Under the pieces are notes generated by a model, which saw nothing but the letters and a program-made list of their open reading frames with translations, was not told the origin of the DNA and ran no database searches. Of a stretch of 64,000 bases of DNA, positions 35,654 through 43,566 are shown one piece after another (the first letter of the stretch is position 1; every line of letters starts with the position of its first letter). A program made the position numbers and the translations under genes. Origin of the DNA: Rhizobium herbae (GTDB lineage: Bacteria > Pseudomonadota > Alphaproteobacteria > Rhizobiales > Rhizobiaceae); assembly GCF_017873135.1 (NCBI RefSeq), contig NZ_JAGGJV010000010.1, positions 62,001-126,000 on the forward strand, in the 5' to 3' direction.

Positions 35654-36438
35654 GATTTTTTCGTCTTTCCGAACAGGGTCAGTTCCAGAACCGCCAGCAC
35701 GGCGACGGAAACGAGGAAGACCAGCGAGCCGATGGCATTGGTTTTCGGGTTGAGGCCGGAGCGCAGCAGGCTCCAGATTTCGACCGGCAGCGTCACGTCG
35801 AAGCGCGACAGGAGAAACGCGATGATGAACTCGTCCCAGCTGAAGGTGACCGACAGGAAGAAGGCGGCGAGGATGGACGGCATCAGCATCGGCGCGGTGA
35901 CCAGCGCCATCACCTTGAAATCATTGGCGCCGAGATCGCGGGCGGCGCGCTCGATATTGATGTGATGATCACCCATCGAGGAATAAATGATGGCAAAGCA
36001 GAGCGGCAGGTTGATCACCACATGACCGATGCCGACCGTCCAGAGCGACAGCTTGATACCGAAGGTGTTGAGCACCGTCAGCAACCCGAGCGCAATGATG
36101 AGATAGCTGACCGTCATCGGCGCAATCAGCAGCCCCCGCTGCAAAGCCGACCCCGGCAGCTTGTAGCGGGCCAGCGCATAGGCGGCCAGAAAGCCGAGCA
36201 GGCAGGCGATGAGCGAGGAGACGATCGCCACGACAAAGGAATTGGCGAGCGCCGCCATCAGCTTGCGATCGGCAAAGACGGCCTCGTACCATTGCAGCGA
36301 AAATCCGTTGAATGGCGGCACCGGCAGGCGACCGTCCTGAAAGGAAAACAGCACCAGCACCGCGACGGGCAGGAAGATGAAACCGTAGATCAGGCCGGCA
36401 TAGGCGAAGGAAGCAACCTTGGTCAGTACATCGCGCAT
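35650..36438 (-). CDS. ABC permease, spermidine/putrescine type (PotC-like)
   Basis: 262 residues with six membrane segments (IYGFIFLPVAVLVLFSFQDG first). EAA loop NIERAARDLGANDFKVMALVTAPMLMP, where the family has Glu-Ala-Ala and this copy has Glu-Arg-Ala-Ala. Directly downstream of the PotB-like gene with a one-base gap and overlapping the ATPase by 4 bases. Confidence 0.92.
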   Translation of the reverse strand: MRDVLTKVASFAYAGLIYGFIFLPVAVLVLFSFQDGRLPVPPFNGFSLQWYEAVFADRKLMAALANSFVVAIVSSLIACLLGFLAAYALARYKLPGSALQRGLLIAPMTVSYLIIALGLLTVLNTFGIKLSLWTVGIGHVVINLPLCFAIIYSSMGDHHINIERAARDLGANDFKVMALVTAPMLMPSILAAFFLSVTFSWDEFIIAFLLSRFDVTLPVEIWSLLRSGLNPKTNAIGSLVFLVSVAVLAVLELTLFGKTKKS

Positions 36439-36439
36439 C

Positions 36440-37303
36440 TCATGCCCTCTCGATCTTCAGCCAGCGGGCGCAGAGCACGTAGGCAACGGTCACTGCCAGC
36501 ATCAGGATAATCGACAGCGCCGCCGCCATCGGGAAGTCGGCGCGGCGGCCAAGCTGCAGCATGATGATCTGCGGCAGCACCAGCTCGTTGTTGCCGCCGA
36601 GAATCTGCGGCGTGACGTAGTCGCCGATGCAGAGCACGAAGGTCAGGAACGCCCCGGTCATGATGCCGGGCAGCGTCAAGGGCAGGATGACGTGCCAGAA
36701 GGTCTGCAAGGCATTGGCACCGAGATCGGCGGCAGCCCGGCGATAGTTCGGCGAGAGCTGGATGAGGTTGGCATAGATGGTCAAGGTCAAAAGCATGACG
36801 AAGAAATGCACGAAGCCGATGACGGTGGCGGTGCGGTTGCTGGCGATTTCCAGCGGCTCGCTGATCAGACCGAACGTCATCAGCGTCTGGTTGATGACGC
36901 CGTTTCGCGACAGCACCAGCAGCCAGGAATAGGAGCGCACCACATAGGACGTCCAGAACGGCAGCACGGCCATGATCAGCGCCAGGCGCTGGAAGCGCTT
37001 CGGCACCCGCTCGGCAATGATCCAGGCCAGCGGATAGGCAAGAAGCACCGACAGCACCGTGACGATCAGGGTGATCTCCAGCGAATTGGTCAGCCCCTTG
37101 AACAGCGAATCCTTCTCGAAGAAGGCGAAATAATTGTCGAGATTCCACACCCGGATGATCTGGCCGCTCTGCCGCGACCACAGGCTCATTGCCGCCATGA
37201 ACAGGAACGGCACGATGAAGAAGGCGACCGTCCACAGCAGTGCCGGCGCGACAAAGCCCCAGGCTTTGCGGCGTTCGGTGTCTTCGAGGGTGATGGTGGA
37301 CAT
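36440..37303 (-). CDS. ABC permease, spermidine/putrescine type (PotB-like)
   Basis: 287 residues from ATG 37303 (MSTITLEDTERRKAWGF), preceded by CGGAGC; the open frame upstream of it runs into a repeat element. Six membrane segments and the EAA loop NYRRAAADLGANALQTFWHVILPLTLP. It forms the membrane channel with the PotC-like partner. Confidence 0.92.
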   Translation of the reverse strand: MSTITLEDTERRKAWGFVAPALLWTVAFFIVPFLFMAAMSLWSRQSGQIIRVWNLDNYFAFFEKDSLFKGLTNSLEITLIVTVLSVLLAYPLAWIIAERVPKRFQRLALIMAVLPFWTSYVVRSYSWLLVLSRNGVINQTLMTFGLISEPLEIASNRTATVIGFVHFFVMLLTLTIYANLIQLSPNYRRAAADLGANALQTFWHVILPLTLPGIMTGAFLTFVLCIGDYVTPQILGGNNELVLPQIIMLQLGRRADFPMAAALSIILMLAVTVAYVLCARWLKIERA

Positions 37304-37327
37304 GCTGACAGCTCCGGTTCTGGAATA

Positions 37328-37440
37328 GCCCCTCATCCGCCCTGTCGGGCACCTTCTCCCCGCGAACGGGGAGAAGGGAGATGCGGCAACCTCCGTCGTA
37401 CCCTCTCCCCGCAAGCGGGGAGAGGGTTAGGGTGAGGGGC
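37328..37440. repeat. RIME1-like palindromic repeat, copy B
   Basis: 113 bases with inverted ends GCCCCTCA (37328) and TGAGGGGC (to 37440), and two internal hairpins (CCTTCTCCCC ... GGGGAGAAGG and CCCTCTCCCC ... GGGGAGAGGG). In the opposite orientation to copies A and C. It lies inside the operon between the binding-protein and first permease genes. Confidence 0.82.
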
Positions 37441-37454
37441 AATCTTTGCAGGTT

Positions 37455-38549
37455 TTACTGCTGCATCATGTCCGTCCAGGCGTCCTGCATCTTCTGGTCG
37501 AGTTCGGCGCTCGGAATCGGGTAGAGCTGGGTCTTCTTGAGGTATTCGGCCTGATCGTTCCAGCGCAGGGCCGCCTTCTGGGCATCGGTCAGGTGCTCGC
37601 CGGCCTTCATGTTGGCCGGCATCGCCCAGTAGCAGGAGGATGTGGCAAGCCGCGCCTGACCTTCGGGGCTGACGATGTACTGGACGAATTTCAGCGCCAG
37701 ATCCTGCTTCTTCGATGCCTTCATGACGCCGATCGACTGCGCCCAGCGCACGGCGCCCTGATCAGGCACAGTCCAGTCGAGATTGGGCTTTTCGCCGGAC
37801 AGTGCCGCCGTAATCCACTCGCCGCCGCCGACGAGAATATCGACCTCGCCGGTCGCAAGTGCCGTCTGCGAGGAGACGACGTCGCTCACCTGCTTGGAGA
37901 CTTTCTTCATCTCCGACAGTTTCTCGGTGATCGCCGGCATGTCCGCGTCGGAGAGCTCGGCGGTCTTCTTGCCGAGGCCGAGCGCGACGAGGCCGATCAT
38001 CGGCAAGTAATAGTCGTAGAGCGCGATGCGACCCTTGTATTTGTCCGACCAGATGATCGACAGATCCTTCATGTCGGCCGGATCGACCTTGGTCTTGTCG
38101 TAGGAAATCGTGTTGTAGCCGAACTTTTCGGTGACGGCATAGGTCTTGCCGTCCTTGGTGTTGTTGGCTTCCATCCGCACTTCGGGAAAGATATCGGCGG
38201 TCGGCAACGTGTCGGCGGGAATTTCGGCAAGGAGATCAAGGCCGACGGCACGCTGGACGTCGACCCCGTCGATGACGAGTACGTCCCAGTCGCCCGGCTG
38301 CGACTGTTCAAGGATCGACAGTGCCGCGCCGGTGCCCTCGTAGTCCTTGAGGTTGACCTTGACGTCATTGGCCTTCTCGAACGGCTCGACCAGCGCCGGA
38401 TCGGTATGGTCGCACCAGACCAGCGCATTCAGCTCCTCGGTCGCAAAAGCAGGCGCCGGCACACTGACGGTGGAGACGGCAACGAGCGAGATCGCCGCCA
38501 CGGAAGAGAAAAATCGACGCGCGAAAGCGCCATTCACGGAAGTGATCAT
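37455..38549 (-). CDS. ABC substrate-binding protein, spermidine/putrescine type (PotD-like)
   Basis: 364 residues with a cleavable signal peptide (FFSSVAAISLVAVSTVSVPAPAFA). Mature ELNALVWCDHTDPALVEPFEKANDVKVNLKDYEG and ILEQSQPGDWDVLVIDGVDV are the PotD-like lobe; WGG-type ligand cage residues are not obvious, so the ligand may not be a polyamine. First gene of the six-gene operon binding protein - PotB - PotC - PotA - MBL - aldehyde dehydrogenase, divergent from a TetR gene. Confidence 0.91.
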   Translation of the reverse strand: MITSVNGAFARRFFSSVAAISLVAVSTVSVPAPAFATEELNALVWCDHTDPALVEPFEKANDVKVNLKDYEGTGAALSILEQSQPGDWDVLVIDGVDVQRAVGLDLLAEIPADTLPTADIFPEVRMEANNTKDGKTYAVTEKFGYNTISYDKTKVDPADMKDLSIIWSDKYKGRIALYDYYLPMIGLVALGLGKKTAELSDADMPAITEKLSEMKKVSKQVSDVVSSQTALATGEVDILVGGGEWITAALSGEKPNLDWTVPDQGAVRWAQSIGVMKASKKQDLALKFVQYIVSPEGQARLATSSCYWAMPANMKAGEHLTDAQKAALRWNDQAEYLKKTQLYPIPSAELDQKMQDAWTDMMQQ

Positions 38550-38600
38550 CGCGTTGCCCTCTGGTTTACAGCGCTCATTGCGGCGCCTTCACAAAAAGAT

Positions 38601-38646
38601 TGAATGAGTTCAGTTTTTAAGTCAATGTCAATTTTGAGGACATTCA
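38601..38646. promoter_or_regulatory. Inverted pair of TGAATGNNNTCA, possible TetR operator
   Basis: TGAATGAGTTCA at 38601-38612 on plus and TGAATGTCCTCA at 38635-38646 on minus, facing each other across the 116-base divergent gap. A TTGACATTGACTT stretch lies between them on the minus strand and could be the -35 region of the ABC operon. Confidence 0.4.
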
Positions 38647-38665
38647 AAAAAAGGAAAAAGGCGGG

Positions 38666-39292
38666 ATGACGGGGCTTCGCGCAAAACAGAAAGCCGACAG
38701 GAATCGGCGCATCCTGCAAGCAGCTACGGACCTTTTCCGGGAGGTCGGCTATGACAGCGCCCGCATCGAGGACATCGCCGAACGGGCAGAAGTCTCCGTC
38801 GGAACCTTCTACAATTACTACCAGAACAAGGGCGACATCCTCGTCGCCGCTGTCTCGATGGAAGTCGAGGAAGTGCTGGCTGCCGGCAAGACCATCGTCG
38901 ACAGCCCGCCCGACACCGTCGGCGAAGCGCTCAAGGCGCTGATCGGCCAATATTACGACCATTCCCTCGTCTATCTCAGCAAGGAAATGTGGCGCACGGC
39001 CATGGCGATCTCGATCCAGCAGCCGGAAAGCCCATTCAGCAAGCGTTATACCGAGCTGGACGGCCGCCTGTGCGACCAGGTCTCGACGCTGATCACCAAA
39101 CTGCAACTGCGTGGTGCCGTCATGCCGGGAATAGACGCCGTTGCCGCCGGGCAGATGTTCTTCAACAACCTCAACATGATGTTCATTGAATTCGTTAAGA
39201 ACGAGACGATGACACTCGATACGCTGAAGGAGATCGTCGCCCGGCAGAACCGACCGCTCGCAACCCTCATCAGCAGCCCTAAAATACAATAA
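38666..39292 (+). CDS. TetR/AcrR-family transcriptional regulator
   Basis: 208 residues. N-terminal HTH ADRNRRILQAATDLFREVGYDSARIEDIAERAEVSVGTFYNYYQNKGDIL at 12-60 is textbook TetR. The helical C-terminus binds an unknown ligand. Divergent from the PotABCD-type operon, which it most likely represses until the substrate or its aldehyde accumulates; the SnoaL-like gene follows 17 bases later. Confidence 0.92.
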   Translation: MTGLRAKQKADRNRRILQAATDLFREVGYDSARIEDIAERAEVSVGTFYNYYQNKGDILVAAVSMEVEEVLAAGKTIVDSPPDTVGEALKALIGQYYDHSLVYLSKEMWRTAMAISIQQPESPFSKRYTELDGRLCDQVSTLITKLQLRGAVMPGIDAVAAGQMFFNNLNMMFIEFVKNETMTLDTLKEIVARQNRPLATLISSPKIQ

Positions 39293-39309
39293 AAGCGAGA
39301 CATTCAGGG

Positions 39310-39702
39310 ATGGAACACACGACGAATGCGGTCCTTGCGGCCGCCGATAGCCTGATCGACGCCTTTTCGCGCCACGACCGGGAAAAATATTTCGCCGCCT
39401 TCTCGATGGACGCGACATTCATCTTCCACAATCTCGATCGTCCCTTGAGAACCCGGGCGGCCTACGAGGCGGAATGGGCGCTCTGGGAAACACGCGACGG
39501 CTTCAAGGTTCTGTCCTGCCGCTCCAGCGACCGCAATCTGCAGATGTTCGGCAGCATGGCGATCTTCACCCACAGCGTCGAAACGAAAGCTGAATTCGGC
39601 GGCGAGGCCGTCACCAGCCACGAACGGGAGACGATCGTCTTCGAGAGGCAGCCGGAGGGAGCATGGCTGGCCGTCCACGAGCATCTTTCACGCGCATCAT
39701 GA
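39310..39702 (+). CDS. SnoaL-like / NTF2-fold protein
   Basis: 130 residues, a single cone-shaped alpha+beta barrel of the SnoaL_3 type: LIDAFSRHDREKYFAAFSMDATFIFHN, RTRAAYEAEWALWE, TSHERETIVFERQPEGAWLAVHEHLS. Such proteins are cyclases, isomerases or ligand carriers; no catalytic residue can be named. It is co-directional with and close to the TetR gene, so it is probably part of the same response, and it ends at a strong terminator. Confidence 0.85.
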   Translation: MEHTTNAVLAAADSLIDAFSRHDREKYFAAFSMDATFIFHNLDRPLRTRAAYEAEWALWETRDGFKVLSCRSSDRNLQMFGSMAIFTHSVETKAEFGGEAVTSHERETIVFERQPEGAWLAVHEHLSRAS

Positions 39703-39709
39703 ATAGAAG

Positions 39710-39740
39710 AAGCCCTTGAATCGTATCGATTCAAGGGCTT
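39710..39740. terminator. Bidirectional terminator hairpin
   Basis: AAGCCCTTGAATCG (39710-39723) and CGATTCAAGGGCTT (39727-39740) pair over 14 bp with loop TAT. It lies between the SnoaL-like gene (plus) and a small membrane-peptide gene (minus), which converge on it. Confidence 0.88.
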
Positions 39741-39782
39741 TGACAAGTGTTCGACCTGCGGAATGACCGCTGCGGTCAGGGG

Positions 39783-39929
39783 TCAGATTGCGCCGAAAAT
39801 CAGCGCGGAAACGAAAAGGAAGGCCGCAGCCAAGGCGGCCGCCTGCGCTGCCATGGTCCAGGAAAACTGCGTTCCGGAATGAGCGCCAAAGCCTGTGCGA
39901 TTCTGCATGACTGGTTTCGAACCTTGCAT
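39783..39929 (-). CDS. 48-residue small membrane protein
   Basis: A small gene: ATG at 39929, TGA at 39783-39785, and an excellent ribosome site (GGAGG, 5 bases before ATG). The peptide has a polar N-terminus (MQGSKPVMQNRTGFGAHSG) and one hydrophobic helix from about residue 24 (WTMAAQAAALAAAFLFVSAL) ending IFGAI, so a single-pass membrane peptide. A strong terminator lies 42 bases downstream and an AT-rich region upstream. I do not recognise a named family; similar short proteins are annotated hypothetical in rhizobia. Confidence 0.7.
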   Translation of the reverse strand: MQGSKPVMQNRTGFGAHSGTQFSWTMAAQAAALAAAFLFVSALIFGAI

Positions 39930-40120
39930 CCTGTCCTCCACTTAAGTTGTTGCAGATGTGCTGCTTGCGGTTTCGTTGTCCTGAATTTCTCCGATATTTC
40001 CCATCAAGTTTATAGATATTATTTTCTTTGTTTTGCGCGCTAAAGGAAAAAACCGTCCTCGAAGCATGATCCATCATCCTTGAAGCGCGACCCGCTATCG
40101 GAAGAAACGCGGCAGCCGCC

Positions 40121-41038
40121 TTAATGTTCCTGAGCGTGTTCCCTCTCCCGGACATGGCGGGACCATTGCTCACTGAACCAGGGATTGAGCAGCGAAACCT
40201 CCGGCTGCCTGTGCGGCCGGGTCAGCGCCCCGTTGTCCTCCATATGAGTCCAGACTTTGAAGGTCGTGAGTTCATGCTTGCCGAAGGTCTGGATCAGCGG
40301 AATATCGGCGGCATCGCGGCCGCGCGCAACGGCGATGCGGCCGATGCGCGGGACATTGTGGCGGGCGTCGAACGTGTACCACCGGTCCTGAAGATAAACC
40401 TCGAACCAGGCATTGAAGTCCATCGGCGCAGGGTCGCCCGCAACACCGATGTCGCCCATATAGCCGTTGACGTAACGGGCGGGCATGTTCATGCAGCGGC
40501 ATAGGGTAACGGCAAGATGGGCGTAATCGCGGCAAACGCCGGCCCTCTCCTCATGCGCCTCCATGGCGGTTCGCAAGGTGGAAGAGTAGCCGTAGCTGAA
40601 GGTCAGCCGTTCGTGCACATAATCGCAGATCGCCTGGACGCGGCCCCAACCGGGCTCGATCTCACCAAAATGGCGCCAGGCAAGCGCGCCGAAACGGTCT
40701 GTTTCGCAATAGCGGCTGGCTGAAAGGTAGGGCAGGCAGTCGGCGGGCAGCTTTTCGACCGGAACGGCGCCCGCTTGCAGATTGATCGCATCCGGCCGGC
40801 CGCTGTCCTTGATGACGGCATCATAGCTCAGATGCAGCCCGCCTTCGGGAACCACCATACGCATGCAGACATTGCCGAACGGATCGGCGACTTCTCCCAT
40901 TTTCACCGCCGGATCGGAAATCGGCCCACGCTCGCTGATAATATCGGAACGCCTGGCGCGATCGACGGAAAGATAGGTCATCATCGGCGTCGGCTGGCTG
41001 CAACTGATGCCGATCTCGTATCCGAACCGTATGAACAT
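40121..41038 (-). CDS. Transglutaminase-like cysteine protease-fold protein
   Basis: 305 residues, start backed by GGAGG. An N-terminal beta domain of about 130 residues (FIRFGYEIGISCSQPTPMM) is followed by the transglutaminase core: Cys169 in AGVCRDYAHLAVTLCR, then MDFNAWFEVYL and Asp224 in TFDARHN. The catalytic His position of the core (usually H-A-W) is Asn209 here. No signal peptide, so cytoplasmic. Such proteins act as peptidases or amidases in bacteria; function unknown. Stands alone. Confidence 0.86.
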   Translation of the reverse strand: MFIRFGYEIGISCSQPTPMMTYLSVDRARRSDIISERGPISDPAVKMGEVADPFGNVCMRMVVPEGGLHLSYDAVIKDSGRPDAINLQAGAVPVEKLPADCLPYLSASRYCETDRFGALAWRHFGEIEPGWGRVQAICDYVHERLTFSYGYSSTLRTAMEAHEERAGVCRDYAHLAVTLCRCMNMPARYVNGYMGDIGVAGDPAPMDFNAWFEVYLQDRWYTFDARHNVPRIGRIAVARGRDAADIPLIQTFGKHELTTFKVWTHMEDNGALTRPHRQPEVSLLNPWFSEQWSRHVREREHAQEH

Positions 41039-41392
41039 GTGCTACCTCCACCACAAGGCAGGAACGGAAATCCTGCATATTTGTTCCGGCTTCAGGTCTG
41101 GAAAGTGGGGCCAAACAGGCCTCTGACACAGGGATGCATAGCGTGGGGTCTGACGCGTACAATCGCGTTTGTCTTGGCCATTGAACGAACGTGATCAAAA
41201 CTGACCAGATCACATTGTCGGCGTCACGATGACCGCCGGTTCCTGCTTTGCCGATCAAGAGGCATGGAATACCGACTTGAGCTACCAATCCTAGTCCGAA
41301 TTGCCGAACCTGGCAACGTCGTTTGGCGGTGGAGAACGCAAAGGTCTACGCCCTGGAGGGATTCCGACGGATGCGGTGCATCTGTATTTCGG
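41039..41392. other. Intergenic region without a convincing gene
   Basis: 354 bases between the transglutaminase-like gene and the GntR stop. It should hold the transglutaminase promoter. Open frames here have no ribosome site or family pattern. No repeat or stable hairpin was seen. Confidence 0.5.
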
Positions 41393-42091
41393 TCAATCCG
41401 CGCCCGGGCCGGATGCAAAAACGGCACTCGCACCGCTAACGATCGAAACATGTGCATAAGCCGCCTGCCCCGCCACTACAGCGTCGGCCCGCAGGATCGC
41501 CGTCACGATACCTTCGTGCTCGTCGTAGGATTTTGCCAGCCGCCCCGGAATACGGAACTGTGCCCGCCGGAAGGGCGCAAGGCGCGCACGGGTCTGGATG
41601 GCAAGGTCGGTGATATGATCGCTATGGGCACCGCGATAGAGACGCGTGTGGAAATCGGTGTTGTGCGCCTCGTACTCTTCTTCGGCGCTGCGATGCACCA
41701 GGCGTGCCGACGCCTTGTGTTCGGCTTCCAGCATGCGGCGTTCGTCCACCGTCATCCGTTCGGCCGACAGGCGCGCGCAGATCCCCTCAAGCTCCGCCAT
41801 CGCCTCGAACATCGAGGCGAGATTTTGTTGCGTCACATTGGTGACAACAGCGCTCTTGTTGGGCTCCCGCCCGACGAGGCCGATCGCGCACAGCTGCCCC
41901 AGAGCCTCGCGAACCGGCGTGCGGGAAACTTCAAAACGGTTTGCCAGCGAAATCTCGTCAAGCCGCTCGCCGGGACGCATGGCGCCGGTGATAATCAAAT
42001 CGGCAATCGCCCTGACCATCTGCTCGACGGTTGTTCCGGACCGGATAATTTCTTTTTTTCTGGCGAGCTTCACGGATCGAATCTGCTTCAA
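41393..42091 (-). CDS. GntR-family transcriptional regulator, FCD subfamily
   Basis: 232 residues. Winged helix at 20-85: IADLIITGAMRPGERLDEISLANRFEVSRTPVREALGQLCAIGLV. All-helical FCD domain after 90 (MFEAMAELEGICARLSAERM ... HNTDFHTRLYRGAHSDHITDL), which binds a carboxylated or nitrogenous effector, often through a metal held by His and Asp. Divergent from the eight-gene biuret/ring-amide operon, so its probable repressor. A TGCATACA motif lies 9 bases upstream of its own start. Confidence 0.92.
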   Translation of the reverse strand: MKQIRSVKLARKKEIIRSGTTVEQMVRAIADLIITGAMRPGERLDEISLANRFEVSRTPVREALGQLCAIGLVGREPNKSAVVTNVTQQNLASMFEAMAELEGICARLSAERMTVDERRMLEAEHKASARLVHRSAEEEYEAHNTDFHTRLYRGAHSDHITDLAIQTRARLAPFRRAQFRIPGRLAKSYDEHEGIVTAILRADAVVAGQAAYAHVSIVSGASAVFASGPGAD

Positions 42092-42099
42092 ATTTACAC

Positions 42100-42107
42100 T
42101 GCATACA
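42100..42107. promoter_or_regulatory. TGCATACA motif 1 (candidate GntR site)
   Basis: TGCATACA in ACTGCATACAGATGCAATGC, 9 bases from the GntR start codon, where binding would give autorepression. Form fits the TxGTxxxACA-like palindromic operators of FCD regulators only loosely. Confidence 0.5.
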
Positions 42108-42281
42108 GATGCAATGCAGCGCCGCTATTGTCAATGTCGGTTTTAATAAGCTGATTTTACTATATTATTTACGATATAGCGCCCTGCCTTCAAAGCGATT
42201 CTTAAACTGAGAGACATCCACATCCTTGACGTTGTCTAAATTTTCCCGCTTGCTTAAAAATAAATCAATCATCAAAAAAAT

Positions 42282-42289
42282 TGCATACA
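42282..42289. promoter_or_regulatory. TGCATACA motif 2 (candidate GntR site)
   Basis: TGCATACA followed by GTTT, in ATTGCATACAGTTTACGC, 130 bases before the binding-protein start. Identical over ATTGCATACAGTTT to motif 3. Confidence 0.55.
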
Positions 42290-42360
42290 GTTTACGCTAG
42301 ATAGAATTCGGCCCTAAAATAATTAGGCAAAAACAATACATTAAAGATTGGCATACTCAT

Positions 42361-42368
42361 TGCATACA
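42361..42368. promoter_or_regulatory. TGCATACA motif 3 (candidate GntR site)
   Basis: TGCATACA followed by GTTT, in ATTGCATACAGTTTCTCG, 51 bases before the ATG at 42419 and 79 bases from motif 2. The 14-base match between motifs 2 and 3 makes chance unlikely. Confidence 0.55.
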
Positions 42369-42418
42369 GTTTCTCGTGACCTTTTACGAACCCGGCACCA
42401 CGCCGCGAGGAGCCCGCC

Positions 42419-43549
42419 ATGATCAAACTCCTTCCCATGAACCGCCGCAGCTTTCTGCAATCGACCGCCGCCGGCGCCGCCGCCATCGGCCTTTCTCCTT
42501 CGCTCTTTTCGACGACAGCCGCAGCCCAGACAGCGCTGACCGTCGGCTTCATCTATGTCGGCCCCAAGGACGACTACGGCTATAACCAGGCCCATGCCGA
42601 AGGCGCCGCTGTCATCAAGGCGATGCCGGGCGTCACAGTCGTTGAAGAGGAAAACGTCCCCGAGACGGTCGACGTCCAGAAGACGATGGAATCGATGATC
42701 AACCTCGATGGCGCAGGCCTCGTCTTCCCGACATCCTTCGGCTATTTCGACCCCCATATGCTGGCCATGGCCGCAAAATATCCGGACGTCCAGTTCCGCC
42801 ACTGCGGCGGCCTCTGGAAAGAGGGCGTCAACCCGATGAACACCGGCTCCTATTTCGGCTATATCGGCCAGGGGCAATACCTGAACGGAATCACGGCCGG
42901 TTACGCCTCCAAGAGCAAGAAAATCGGCTTCGTCGCCGCCAAGCCGATCCCGCAGGTACTGCAGAACATCAATTCCTTCCTGCTCGGCGCCCGGTCGGTC
43001 GATCCGGCCATCACCTGCCAGGTAATCTTTACCGGCGAATGGTCGCTCGCCGTCAAGGAAGCCGAAGCCACCAACGCGCTGATCGACCAGGGCGCCGACG
43101 TCATCACCTGCCATGTCGACAGCCCGAAGGTGGTGGTCGAGACGGCTGCCGGACGCGGCGCCTTCGTCTGCGGCTACCATGCCAACCAGAGTCCGCTCGC
43201 ACCGGAAAAGTACCTGACCGGCGCCGAATGGGCCTGGGGCAACGTCTACACGAAATTCGTCACCGAGGCGCAAGCCGGTACTCCGCTCGGCAACTTCGTC
43301 CGCGGCGGACTGAAGGACGGCTTCGTCAAGATGAGCCCGCTCGGACCGGGCGTCTCCGCCGAGGCACGCACCAAATTCGACGCGACGCTGGCCGAAATGA
43401 TGAAGGGCAGTTTCTCCGTCTTCAAGGGACCGATCAAGGACAACAAGGGCGGCGATGCGGTGACCGCCGGCCAGACGCTCGCCGAGGATGCGATCGAACT
43501 GGAAAGCATGGCCTATCTCGTCGAGGGCGTCGTCGGTTCGACATCCTGA
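42419..43549 (+). CDS. BMP-family ABC substrate-binding protein
   Basis: 376 residues; ATG 42419 has GAGGAG 8 bases upstream. Twin-arginine-like signal NRRSFLQSTAAGAAAIGLSPSLFSTTAAAQ. The BMP/PnrA fold is clear: LTVGFIYVGPKDDYGYNQAHAEGA, FPTSFGYFDPHMLAMAAKYPDVQFRHCGG. Relatives bind purine nucleosides, nucleobases or related ring nitrogen compounds. First gene of the operon to the biuret hydrolase and ring-opening amidohydrolase, so its ligand may be a cyclic ureide such as cyanurate or a barbiturate; this is inference. Confidence 0.92.
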   Translation: MIKLLPMNRRSFLQSTAAGAAAIGLSPSLFSTTAAAQTALTVGFIYVGPKDDYGYNQAHAEGAAVIKAMPGVTVVEEENVPETVDVQKTMESMINLDGAGLVFPTSFGYFDPHMLAMAAKYPDVQFRHCGGLWKEGVNPMNTGSYFGYIGQGQYLNGITAGYASKSKKIGFVAAKPIPQVLQNINSFLLGARSVDPAITCQVIFTGEWSLAVKEAEATNALIDQGADVITCHVDSPKVVVETAAGRGAFVCGYHANQSPLAPEKYLTGAEWAWGNVYTKFVTEAQAGTPLGNFVRGGLKDGFVKMSPLGPGVSAEARTKFDATLAEMMKGSFSVFKGPIKDNKGGDAVTAGQTLAEDAIELESMAYLVEGVVGSTS

Positions 43550-43566
43550 TCGAAAGGAAGAGCGTC

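Larger units (their letters stand above)
42092..42418. promoter_or_regulatory. Divergent control region of the ring-amide operon
   Basis: 327 bases, strikingly AT-rich compared with its surroundings (for example 42141-42310). It contains three TGCATACA motifs, listed separately, and must hold promoters for the GntR gene and the operon starting at 42419. No gene seen. Confidence 0.7.

Noticed and set aside
37304-37414. Upstream extension of the PotB-like permease frame
   Set aside because: These codons fall inside the RIME-like repeat; the ATG at 37303 has its own ribosome site and matches the family start.
41264-42154. 296-codon plus-strand open frame over the GntR gene
   Set aside because: Antisense to a clear GntR/FCD gene and lacking any recognisable motif.
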